Origin: Ooceraea biroi
Lineage: Eukaryota; Arthropoda; Insecta; Hymenoptera; Formicidae
Direction of reading: 5' to 3'
Assembly (NCBI RefSeq): GCF_003672135.1
Contig: NC_039507.1
Span: 5,285,624 to 5,349,623, forward strand
Length of the DNA stretch: 64,000 bases
Each line of letters starts with the position of its first letter. Position 1 is the first letter of the stretch. Positions 22,901 through 33,804 of this stretch are shown piece by piece. The position numbers and the translations under genes were made by a program. The notes under the pieces were generated by a model. It was given only the letters and a program-made list of their open reading frames with translations. It was not told the origin of the DNA and did not search any database.

Positions 22901-24155
22901 ACATGGCAAGGCAAGGCAAGACAACTGTGTCTTGCGGCCGATTGCGAAATGCCGCAGGAACGGCAGGGAGATGGAACGTTCAATCGGAGCTTTTGGCCAC
23001 TCTCAAGGAAGCTCGTTGCACTTGCAACAGTTAATAATAGCTCGCGCGAGCGTTGGTACTATTCCGTCTGCACGCGAGGCGAGGGCAGAAATAGACGATA
23101 CGCTTATCTCTCAAGAGCGAGATCGTCGCGAGCCCGGAAAGTAGGGAAGTCTTAAACTCGGGAGTTATCCTTTACACGTGTGGTGCCGGTTAATGTCTTC
23201 TTATCACTGTAAATTTATGCAAGGGAAACATGTAGGAACGCCTCAACAATACTCTCTACTCTCGTGAAGTTTCTATTATCTTCATTACAATGCGAGATCT
23301 TTCTGGTCACTACTAATCCTGAAGACTTGTCGTCTTTCTCGATTAAAGGCACGTTTCCACGTTCCGTAGACCCCGGTTCTTGCAATATTTTTATTTGGCA
23401 GTACTTGAGATATGCTTCATTAAATTCAAGTATGTGCCGATAATCCGGTAATCTCTTAAAAAGCAGTACGTAGACCTTTCCTCTGATGTTACTTTATATC
23501 GGAGAAGTTCGAATATAATATGTCGATGTATGGCCACGGATTCTGCAGCCTCGGCATTTATTGACTAGAAAATCCGAGTCGCAAATCCTCGCTTACTTTT
23601 CTTACTTCACACATGGATACAAGGACTAGTCTACAAAAATCATTTCATGCACACACGAGGACTATGCAGATACGCTTGACTAGAAACGTTCGACTTAAGA
23701 GGGGTGCCGCAGTGAAAGTCGGTGGTCGCTGGCATTAATTCAAATTTTTGAAATAACATAGGAAATTTAATGTGTCTGTGCACTCATGTAAGAATCTCCG
23801 CTGTTGTAGATCTAAACCTGACTTTTCTCAAATCTTCAGTCGTACCCATGATGTGAATTGTACAGAATTATTAATATTAAGGTATGTAAATAGCTTTGAA
23901 TGAAAATATTTAATCTGGAATAATTAAAACGCAACTTGTCACAAATCTTGTAATTGCAGAAACGCTGTATTCCCCATGTTTCAATCTGATCATAAACGCT
24001 TACGTGGCGTGACTCGTTGATGCTCATTTGTGCAGTGGTTTACGTGGTAAACCACTGCTTCCTTCCGAGCACGCTCGGATCGTGAAAATAAGGCAACTCT
24101 TAAAACAACGAGCATTTTCAAATGAAGAGTAGATAAGAGGGGAATCAGGGCTTAC
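19915..24155. other. Non-coding interval with CpG-rich patches
   Basis: No gene was recognised. CpG-rich patches occur at about 20270-20560, 21340-21850 and 22560-23150. The last has a TATA-like TTATTTATAG at 22785-22794 followed about 26 bases later by an initiator-like CCAGTA, so an unannotated promoter is possible. Confidence 0.4.
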
Positions 24156-24347
24156 CGTACAGATTGCGTTATCCACGCTTGTGTCGTCCGCTCCGTTGCT
24201 CGCTATCATCCTCCGATTGTTTTTCTCCCGCGCGCGCATTCTTGTTTCCTCGTTCGCAATATTCGGATCGTCGCACAGCTTCTCTTCCCTCGTCTTCACG
24301 CTCTTCTTCGTTCCCTTATTCCCGATGATTCGTATGCCGCGAGATAC
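24156..24347 (-). other. Exon-like block, candidate alternative exon of PPP1R3 gene
   Basis: Bounded on the minus strand by CTATAG|GTATCT and TGTACG|GTAAGC, 192 bases long and open for exactly 64 codons in phase 0 on both sides. The content is hydrophilic and protein-like (for example EEKLCDDPNIANEETRM). It could be joined to the phase-0 end of the second PPP1R3 exon in place of the terminal exon at 24486-24662. Not recognised as a domain. Confidence 0.35.
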
Positions 24348-24485
24348 CTATAGCTCATGGTCCCGCATGATCTACGTCTCGGCGATTGGCCGGATCGGCC
24401 AGAGGAATAATTGGAGGAACCCGTACTGCTTCGTACATGATCCGTAGGTGAGATGAGGGGGCACAGCCTCCTCTCGCCAGAGGAT

Positions 24486-27400
24486 TCACCAGTAGGGCGC
24501 GTCGTTGGCTAGGTGATGCCAGGACGCAAATTCACTCCAGGTACGCATGCTCATCCTTGTGGCTTCCGCGGCACGCGACATGCTGCTATCCTTCCCGTTG
24601 GCGTTGGAAAACCTGTCACAGGTTGTCGTCGTGTTATCATACCGTTTGGTTGATACTCGGGGCTGAAACAAGGTGTGCAATGTATGTCAACTCTTTGACG
24701 ATGTTATTATTGCAACCAACATCGTATTCTTCTTGAAACTTGTTTAATATATCGATTTGCGATTTTGTGCGTGTATCAGAAAAAGAAGCAAAAGTTTTCA
24801 AGAAAGTTGTCTAAATAAATAACTATTATTTCCTTTTTTTTTTAAAGGAACAACAAGGTAAAACACAGATTTTAATGATCATGGATATTAAAGAATAAAT
24901 AGACGTTTCTTAAATAAATAGTGGTCTCTTCCGTATAACTATTCTTGAAAATCAATAAACCGCGACCGGTTTGCTACTCAATAAGTGTGCATTGAAGATA
25001 TGAAAGGATGCTTCGGGCACATGTATTTGCAAATAAAATCGCACAGCTTATGAAGTATGCAAAGAAAACATCAGTTACGGCAAGGAACCATGCATTATTT
25101 CAAGGACTGCAAATAGGAATGACGTCACGGATACGTTCAATATTTGATAAATGTTAAACGGAGCGAAAGAAATGAAGAAAGGAATTAAACGGTATTTATC
25201 AAGAAACATATCTTTTAAACTAATGTGACTATTTGAAGAAATTTAGAATGTATTTGAGAGAATAAAACAAAAATTGCAATAAATTTAGAGTCCACAAATT
25301 ATAATTTGTTATGTATTTATGAAATCACCACCAGTGATAGGTAATTAAATAACGTATCAACGAATCGGTATTGAAATAATGCAAAGATATATTTCGGAGC
25401 TGAGTGAGACTTACTCCGTACCGGACAAAGACGCTAAGTACATAATCAAAAATAAGGTTCCGAACATTGAGAGTCACTGTATAATATCGAGTGTTACCAA
25501 TTTCATTGCATAAACGTCGCGCGCTACCAAGTAGCTTATCTGAAATTCATGCCATTTGACAGGTCATATCAACTTATGATTAAAATATCTCAGGAATTAA
25601 AGCCGTAATCAAAAATCTAACGGCACTTGTATAATAAAATGTGAATGCGAGTTTTCGATCGCGACCAGTTCGAATAAGATTGGTGCAGTCAATCCTGAGA
25701 TATTATAATCGTACGTTAGAATCGTTCCGTTTTCCGTATTCTGGTTCAGACTCACGTACGTATGTTCGCACATACACATGCAAAGCGATTTTGTCCCTCA
25801 AGCTGCTGTTCACACATGCATGATTTAATTTATTATGAATTAAAAATGATTTTAATAATATATGGGAAATGTTTTATTTTACGATAAAGATATAAATCGT
25901 AAATACTATAAAAAATGTGATACATAGGAAATGTTTTATTTCACGATAAAGACATAAATTGCAAGTAATTGCAAGCAACATCATCGATGACGACGACGAC
26001 GACGACAACGACGTGATGCAACGTCATATTAGTTAGTGAGAAAGGGATTGACTGCACCAATACCACGAATTTCATTGCATAACGTCGAGCGCTACCACAT
26101 TCATTGCATAAAATTATAAAACTCGTAAAAATGATTTATGTAAAAGTAAAGCTATATTGTTAAAGTTATAATAAAAAATATTGTAAATCACATAGAGAAA
26201 TTTTGTTAGCAAAACAGAAAAAAGTATAAAATATATAAAAATAATTTACATTATATAAAAATCAAAAGATTATTCTTAATAAAACTTATTACAAATTGCA
26301 TCGGAACGATGTACGTGTTAGCATGCAAAATAATTGATAATAAAACATATAAAAAGAAATTATGTAATACTAATTATATGTTCAAAAGAATGTAAAACTA
26401 AAATATAGTTAAATTTTAAAAATTTCCAAAAAAGAGTGAGATCCCTAAAAAACCTTTTTAAAAAAAGAAAAAATATATACGCCAAGTACATAAAAACTCC
26501 CAACTTGTCAAAACTCAAAACTAAATATGAAATCAATAATTAACTAGCCAAGTATCTAGAAGCAGTTTGAGTATTTTACCCAAACGTTTTCCATGCATAT
26601 TCTCTTATCGCATGACGACATTGAAGTACTTGGCGTGCCCGGATCGCAGTGGTCATGTATTCTTGTAAATTTGTACAATATCTTGATTTGTATTGTATCT
26701 TGTATCTTCATGATTTTCAATAATGACTCGCAAATGATTTTGTGTCTCTTATAGGTAGGACAGGACGTTTTAATGTGATTCGGACACGCCAAGTACTTCA
26801 ATGTCGTCATGCGATAAGAGAGTATGCATGGAAAACGTTTGGGTAAAATACTCAAACTGCTTCTAGATACTTGGCTAGTTAATTATTGATTTCATATTTA
26901 GTTTTGAGTTTTGACAAGTTGGAAGTTTTTATGTACTTGGCGTATATATTTTTTCTTTTTTTAAAAAGGTTTTTTAGGGATTATATATTCTATTGATACC
27001 ACTCTCGATCCTGTTCGCGTCTACATCGATAACTTATCTACTAATGTAAGCGCGCGCATTTTAATTAGACCTTCACGCATACTCAACATAATTTAATTAT
27101 TATTTAAGAAAGAACGAATAAGGCACATGTAGAAGAGGCTATAGAAGATACTTACCTCTTGCTTTTTGCGAATTAGATAGTTCTTGCCCTCATTATTGTC
27201 CCACGATTCTTTGCCGTCGGTGCGATAACGCACGCAAAACTCGATAACATCCGATGCCACTGGCAAGGTGAGCCGGAAACGGAAAGTGTCATAGAGGATG
27301 AGGGGACCCGGCGACCCTGGTTGTTCCACGTAAGTGCAATACACGTCCTCGTGGGTAGACCAGCAATCGCTGCTGGCCCTCACGACGACCTCCTTGTCGT

Positions 27401-28574
27401 ATGCCAAATTTCGGACCTTCACTGTGCCGACCAGGCACTGCTCGGATTCACGCACTATCACATTTTCCAGGCTGACACTATTCTGATCAAGCATGCGCCG
27501 GAAGGCGAGATAGTCGCTCGCCGGTTGCGGAAAAGTCACCTGCCACGGCGGCGTTGTGTCCTGCGCTGTCTCCTGTTCTTGATCCTTCGATGATCCAAGC
27601 AAACCACCGGTTAAACCGGCAACGTAAGCCGTGCTCCATAGTGGTGGTACGTTACTAGGCTCCGACATTACGCGAACCTACGTGTCGAATAGAATAGAAA
27701 AAATGTTAGAAAGTAGTGTAATTTTTAATAAAACAATAAAAGTAAAAAGATCTTATTATGATTAAATAGTGAAACATTCATTATATTAAATAATAACAGA
27801 AAAAAATACATTTGCAAATAATTGCACTTTTCAACTTCATTTGATAGAGAAATAAATCTAGATTTGGGGAATAATAAGTATATATTATAATAGAACAAGT
27901 TACATTTTAAAATATTCGTCTAATTACATTATCAATAAATATTCGAGTAATTATGGCAATTATTATAGGATGATTTTATTAAATATCTTGGTGTAATAAG
28001 AAGCCCTAAATGATATTCTCGCGCCTCTTAGCATTGACTTTTGACATAAATCCAATTCACACTTATATTAAGATATAACACGAGCTTGTAATACAAAGTT
28101 TAAATTGCCGAAAAGTTGGCGACTGCATCAAACTGTCAAGCACATGTGTCAAATTCATTATTCATAGACCCTAAATACTTTGCGCTATTTTAATGAGGAC
28201 TAGATAGTGTTATAACGACCAAAATCCACCAAATAAAACCAATATTTTATGATATTTACCGAAGAAATTTAATAATGCATTTTGTTTTGCACACTAACAA
28301 TCTAATAAATCTAATGGAAATGTACTTGTGTCAGTGGGCGGCCGCGATCATCAGCAAAGACCACCCGTTTCTTTTGTTTGCCGCTGCCATCGTTGTTGTT
28401 TCTTAGTGTGTCCAGGGACAAAGTTCCTGAGGAAAGGCATGGCCTGATTCTGGGTGGCACCGATCTGCTGGTGATTGTAGGTGCCGTGACCACTAAGGGG
28501 CTGTACAGCAGAGGACTGTACACCGGAGGGCTATGCCCCAGGATCAGTTCTGCTGGCATCGCTATCGAACACAT
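24486..28574 (-). CDS. Glycogen-targeting protein phosphatase 1 regulatory subunit 3 (CBM21)
   Basis: Three coding exons, 28574-28326, 27677-27156 and 24662-24486, join in phase 0 to 315 residues, the size of PPP1R3B/C proteins (about 285-317). Residues 70-73 form the PP1-docking motif RVVF in KKRVVFADDRGRPLT, the classic family context. Residues about 140-255 form a CBM21 carbohydrate-binding module ending in the conserved WDNNEGKNY. The terminal exon contributes a tail ending WHHLANDAPYW before the stop. Its assignment rests on phase, a good acceptor and a plausible tail. Known role: these subunits bring PP1 to glycogen, where it activates glycogen synthase and inactivates phosphorylase. 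An in-frame TAA precedes the ATG directly, next to a possible acceptor, so upstream non-coding exons are likely. The second intron is 2.5 kb and contains a large fold-back element. Confidence 0.88.
25496..26115. repeat. Short dispersed direct repeats in PPP1R3 intron
   Basis: A unit containing TTTCATTGCATAAACGTCG and GCGCTACCA occurs at 25496-25529 and again, diverged, at 26061-26097, with a fragment at 26098-26115. Between them another unit (GGAAATGTTTTATTT plus ACGATAAAG) is duplicated at 25864-25902 and 25926-25964. A GAC trinucleotide run sits at 25986-26013. Confidence 0.7.
26441..26981. mobile_element. 541-bp fold-back element with 201-bp inverted arms
   Basis: The left arm (26441-26641) and right arm (26781-26981) are near-perfect reverse complements, with only scattered mismatches seen by eye, around a 139-bp spacer. 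Each arm carries the motif CGCCAAGTAC near one end and its reverse complement near the other. There is no coding capacity. I see no clear target-site duplication. Consistent with a non-autonomous fold-back or MITE element inserted in the PPP1R3 intron, transcribed as part of that pre-mRNA. Confidence 0.85.
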
Positions 28575-30269
28575 TTAGACCTACAATCAGCAAAAGAAAA
28601 CACAATTTTTATTGTCTATTATCGCATACGTGGATAATGCTTTTGAATTTTGGCAGTGAACTTTATCCTAAGTTTATTTTTATTATAAAATTCTAGTCTA
28701 ATATTTAAAGTCCTAAATCTAAAAAAAATTATAATATATTATAATTATATATATTATAATTATTATATATAAAAAAATTATAATATTATAATATAATAAG
28801 TAATAATATAATAAATATAAATTTTATATTTATCATATTATTACTATTATATGCACGATATGATATGCTGCATACTTTCTAATTATTCTATTAGACAGAA
28901 CCATAACGACAGACTGCTAAAGCTTACTCATGAGAAATCAACCGAGACTAGAATTGTGCTATTTAATAGTCTTCTAATGCTACTCTGGCGCCTGAAATTT
29001 ATTGGTGCTGAGAGATACCGTTACACATTAATTTCACCATGTTATCGTAAGTGAAATCGTGTCTCGCGACGATATAATGCCAGAATTAAAATCGTCGGGA
29101 ACGCTTTATGCTCGCCAGAAATTTCGTCGACCATGCTATGATCATCTTCCGATCACGTGAATCTGTATATTGTGTCCTCAAAGATGTCAAGAATAGCTGA
29201 TTTTGTAGCTATATTGATCGAATGCCAATTGCTAATCGGTAATAGATTATATGTTCATTAATTTACTAATCGCATCGTCCAAAGCAATCGCCCCAAGTAT
29301 TTTTAAATCTTCTATATTTGTATATGTTTATAAACGATATATATTCATATAACCACGCTAATTTTATATGTCGTCGTTAGTTTTTGGATTGTTGTTTTAA
29401 AATTGGATACATATCAAGAATAAATATTACAATTATATTTTACAACATATCAAACTTTATGCCATGCAACATGGAAAATATAATAATGAATTGCTATGCA
29501 TAATATGAATCATACAATAAAATTAATTAATTTGTATTATAATGATGTGCATATGATTTGCATTTACGTATTTTGCTAAGTTATCAATTATTATCATATC
29601 GTAGTCAGATATGATACTGTCAATCATGTATTCAAGTGCATTGCAATATCTTGTCAAATAATCTATTTTATATTACGTGTTCACATTTTTGTTCCCAGAT
29701 ATGATGTGATAGGATGACTAAAAAAGCGTGAAATAAATGATTAAAAAGACTATCATAACTCTCTAATCTAATAAAATCTTATTTTAATGTAAGTCCCAGA
29801 TAAATTAAAACGTATAGAGTATAATAAAATCACTTGTCGACGAAAGTTTTACATAACTTTGAGACAATGTGTCTTCAAATTTAGTAGAAAATTTGTCATT
29901 GAGTCAATCATTTTTTGATAATATTTTTTAATACCTTCATCGACTTCCAACACAAAAATCGACAAAATTGTGAATTAATACATACAGTACAGCACCATAA
30001 TCGTGAGCTAAATAGTTTTACTAAAAATACTCATTCCTTCTTTAACATGTTTAAAAAAGAGATAACATCTAATATTACGAATATCCACTCCACTTGTATG
30101 CTACAAGAATTACATATTTATTACTATCAGCCATACGAAAGGCCGCGTTCTGCGCAACTTGCAACAATTTAAAGCCTGATAAAGACTACCCGGGTTTGAT
30201 AAAAGGAGAAAAAAAGCAGTTAATTGGGCTAGGACTTCCTGGTATTTGCTGCGGTTCGCAGTCGTTTTT

Positions 30270-30591
30270 ACACTTATCTGCGCACGTAATTTCGCCATTG
30301 ATACGTTTTTCCGTGTGCGGCCGTGCATGCACCAAGTATGCGTGTAATCATGTTACTCGTCGGAGTAGAATTACGGCTCACGAGCGCGGCAACGGCGCGG
30401 CGGTCCACGCGCTGCTGATCCTCTTCTGCCTTTTCTGGGGACCGGTTCCGGGCGAACCAGGTCCGAGGAGAGACACGTACCAGACCGGAACCGAACGGCA
30501 GCGTGCTCGCAGTTGGAAGTTGCCGGACCATGAATCGTGCGGACATCTCGGGTTTCAGCACAAAGTTGCTTCCTAAATCGCGCGAGCGAGC
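30270..30591 (+). promoter_or_regulatory. CpG-rich block, possible promoter and first exon
   Basis: GC-rich sequence surrounded by AT-rich DNA. On the plus strand an ATG at about 30529 opens MNRADISGFSTKLLP and reaches a strong donor (GAGC|GTGAGT) at about 30591. The minus strand also has a long open frame (to 30666), as expected of any GC-rich patch. No downstream exon was identified, so it may equally be a 5' UTR region of PPP1R3. Confidence 0.3.
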
Positions 30592-32428
30592 GTGAGTATC
30601 TCTGCGATTACACGCGTATTGGTTACAATACAGGATGCCCCGAAAATTATGCGCCAATGCGCGCAAGGAATCGGCGTGATCTTGGCGAAATCAATTTCGG
30701 TCGATTTGATGGATGTATGCGTATGGGGAATTTGAGCTCGTTACCACAAACAAACGTTGCTATTGTTATTTTGCAGCGATGGCTTGCACAAGCAAGCTTT
30801 ATCGAGAACAGAATCCAGAACAGATTTTGCATAAAATTTTAACACGCATATCTTATCCCACCTAATACAATAATACAATTTCTTTTCAGTAAACATTCTT
30901 TTCTTATTTTACCCATACCTTCATTTATCATTACTGTATAAAAATTATAATTCAAATTATGTATCATTTATTCCATTTGCAATCAATTGTTATTCAACCA
31001 ATGTAAACCCAGTTCTTGTAAAGCATTAAGCGCTAATCCTGAAAAATTAAAAACGAAAAAGCTTTGCCGAGGCAAGTTCGTCATCTCTGAACACTCTGTA
31101 TGAACCTCACAATGTTCCTCTTTTGCAGATGCACAAGAGGAGCCGGTTACTCTGCATTGAAAATTAAACGAGATAAGCTGCAAAGTTAGCCTACGATATC
31201 AGATTACCATGCGGTCGGTACGATTAAAGCAAGGATTAAATGCAATCGGTTGTGTGCATTTAGTTGCTATTTACTTGCTTGTTATCTTTGGATATTCCTA
31301 CTTGCTGAGATTTGGTAAAAATGTTAAGTATGTAGCAACGATGTAATGCGCACTGGAACGCAAAAGAAGAATTTGAGAAGTTTACGTTGCGTATGCGGGA
31401 AAAATTACCGTGTAATTAGATTGCGTTAATAAGCGACTTGCTAAGTATCTAGAATAAGAATTTTCAAGATAGAATAATCAATGAAGGCACTAGGGAAAGA
31501 TGTGGATTAGAGACTGATAATTGTGTTAACAAGTTTTGGAGCTACAGTATTATACTTGTACACTTTTAATTATGTAAAGAAAAATTATCATGGACTTTTA
31601 TGTATTATATATTGCATAGTTCACGAGAGATCGAGACTATTAAACATTTATATAAATACAGGAAGTCATCGCATACGATTTTTTTGACACATTGTACAGT
31701 TCATGAGATAGACATTGCACGAAGATTTAAATAAGTAAGGGTCGAGGTCGTTGTGCATGATGATATCATTGCCACTCCGCTTCACCCATTAATGATTTAA
31801 CAAGGACGGCTATTTCATCTACTAACTGGAACACGCATAAAGAATCTTATCGCTTCGTGTCGCAACTATTATTATACCTCTCTGATTTTTGTATAATATC
31901 CATTATTTATTGTGTCAAAGCGCATTTCTAAACCGATAAGTAATGATTATGATAAAGCAGCGAGCTATCAGCATAACAACAATAGATATAGTAAAATATA
32001 ACTTTTAATTAATTATTATCATTGAAAAATGTGTACTAAAGGTCTGCAACATTAATAATTTCTATTTACGACTAAACAAAGTCTGTTAAAAAGTAGCAAA
32101 AACATATGTTAATTATAATATTTTGTAACTGTGTAACAACAGTACTCTGTAATCATTTGTTGATTAAAATTACAATTATTTTCGCGTACCTAATCGATCT
32201 ATTCTTTGTATGCTACCATAACAATGATACTACTAAACATTCTACCACAAAACTACTACAAAACAATCGTTTTGTTCTATCAATTGGAATCGCTTTAGTG
32301 ATCGACATCGCTTTAAAGTGATGACATTTTTACAGCCCCATCAAGCAATAATCGAGCAGTGATCAAGATTTATCTCACAGAACCCGTTGTCACTGTTTTT
32401 ATTATCGCGTTCGCGGGTAATAAGCCCT

Positions 32429-32713
32429 CGATGCGCCTCGTTACACTTCTATTCATCGACTTGACGTCTACTGGCGTTGTACTTTTCTGTTCAGGTACAT
32501 TGTCGCGTGCTCGAGGGTGATATATTTGGTCGTGATATTTTTGCCGTTCTCGATGGGGTCTTCAGAGACTACAGGATGAACGAATCTTAACTCACGAGCA
32601 CAATTTCCGATGCGACGTGCCTCGTTATATCTCTATTCACGGTGCATTGCATTTTTCTGGGACGCATTGTCGCGCGTCCGAGCATGATATATCCGTCCGT
32701 GACATTTTTAACG
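32429..32713. repeat. Diverged direct duplication, unit about 110 bp
   Basis: Two copies, 32429-32546 and 32608-32713, share ordered blocks: CGATGCG, GCCTCGTTA, TCTATTCA, TTTTTCTG-like, ATTGTCGCG, TGATATAT and GTGATATTTTT-like. They are GC-richer than the flanks and well diverged from each other. Confidence 0.65.
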
Positions 32714-33520
32714 CGAAGACGAAGAAGAGATTCCTCATCAAGTTGATGAGCTGGTCTGTGGGTTATTCGTTAAGCTATTGCGAATAATAAGTAGACAAAC
32801 GTTATATAATAAATTACACTTAATGTAATAAATTACATTGAAAAGATCGTTAAAAAGTTTGGAATTTAGTGCTCTTTAATGCTCTTCGTTGCGTTGCATC
32901 CGGAATATTGTGTCTTTCCTAAATGTATGTAACATAATTGTGCAACAGTGTTTGCTAAACAAAGATTTTACTTACATCTTCTACTGTATTTTATTGTCAT
33001 AACAGTAATGTATTGTCATCGATGTTGATCAATGCAAAAAGAAATTTTGCGTCGAAATTTGAAAATGTTCTAGAGAATTTCACTGATATGACAAAATTCC
33101 TCTTGTGTTCTTACTAGCGTAAACATCAGAAATAAATAAATGATCGTACACGTGTCGCTGGCATTTTATCGTCTGGCCTTCTGTTTATAATGATGGGGTC
33201 AGGTCATAAAGAGAACATACGACATGAGTGCAACGAGTATCCGATATATACAAGTTCGATTGGAAATCGAACGCAGTTTCAAGTCTTACATTGGACAGTA
33301 GTAGGTTGACTTTAAAAACTTTTATCAATTCTCGTGATATCAATGCGATATCGATCAATACTGCAGTAAAACTAATGCATTAACAATCGCATCATATATT
33401 AACATGTTTAATTAAATTAATGTACTAGCACCACAGGCGCGCGCTATTTTATTTTTCAATATTAATAATGTTTTCGAATAATAATATTCATCTATTATTT
33501 ATTATATAATAAATAACACA

Positions 33521-33804
33521 AATCCTATTCTAAAAAAGGAGTTAAAGGTGTTATTTATTTCATCATGTTTCATCAATACAAATTTGACAGAATTGACAGC
33601 TGCCGTTTTCACGTTCCTAAGAAATAATAAATTAATATAACCGCACTGACAGCCACTATGACATTCTGACATTCGCAATACGAAGTTCAAGTCACACGAA
33701 GTTCGAGCCAAGCGAGAGAACCAATCAGCGTCGCGGAAAAGAGGCCTCAATATTCGATAAAAAAGAACTTCACGAAGTTAACACGCCTTTTTTAGAATAG
33801 GATT
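33521..33804. mobile_element. 284-bp MITE-like element
   Basis: Perfect 19-bp terminal inverted repeats (AATCCTATTCTAAAAAAGG at 33521-33539 and its complement at 33786-33804) enclose non-coding DNA that also contains repeated GAAGTTC/ACTTCG motifs. No target duplication is evident, so the superfamily is unassigned. Confidence 0.7.

Larger units (their letters stand above)
28575..33520. other. Gene-poor region upstream of PPP1R3
   Basis: No recognised gene. An extreme AT tract of overlapping TATAAT-type palindromes lies at about 28725-28850. A CpG-rich block at 30270-30620 could be a first exon. A diverged tandem duplication lies at 32429-32713. The remainder is AT-rich sequence with chance frames. 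Confidence 0.5.

Noticed and set aside
22886..23155. 89-codon plus-strand ORF
   Set aside because: GC-rich patch with overlapping open frames, no recognisable motif and no splice context.
24486..24680. 64-codon minus-strand ORF starting with ATG as an independent small gene
   Set aside because: The ATG lies before a clear acceptor. The frame, phase and tail fit the last exon of the PPP1R3 gene instead.
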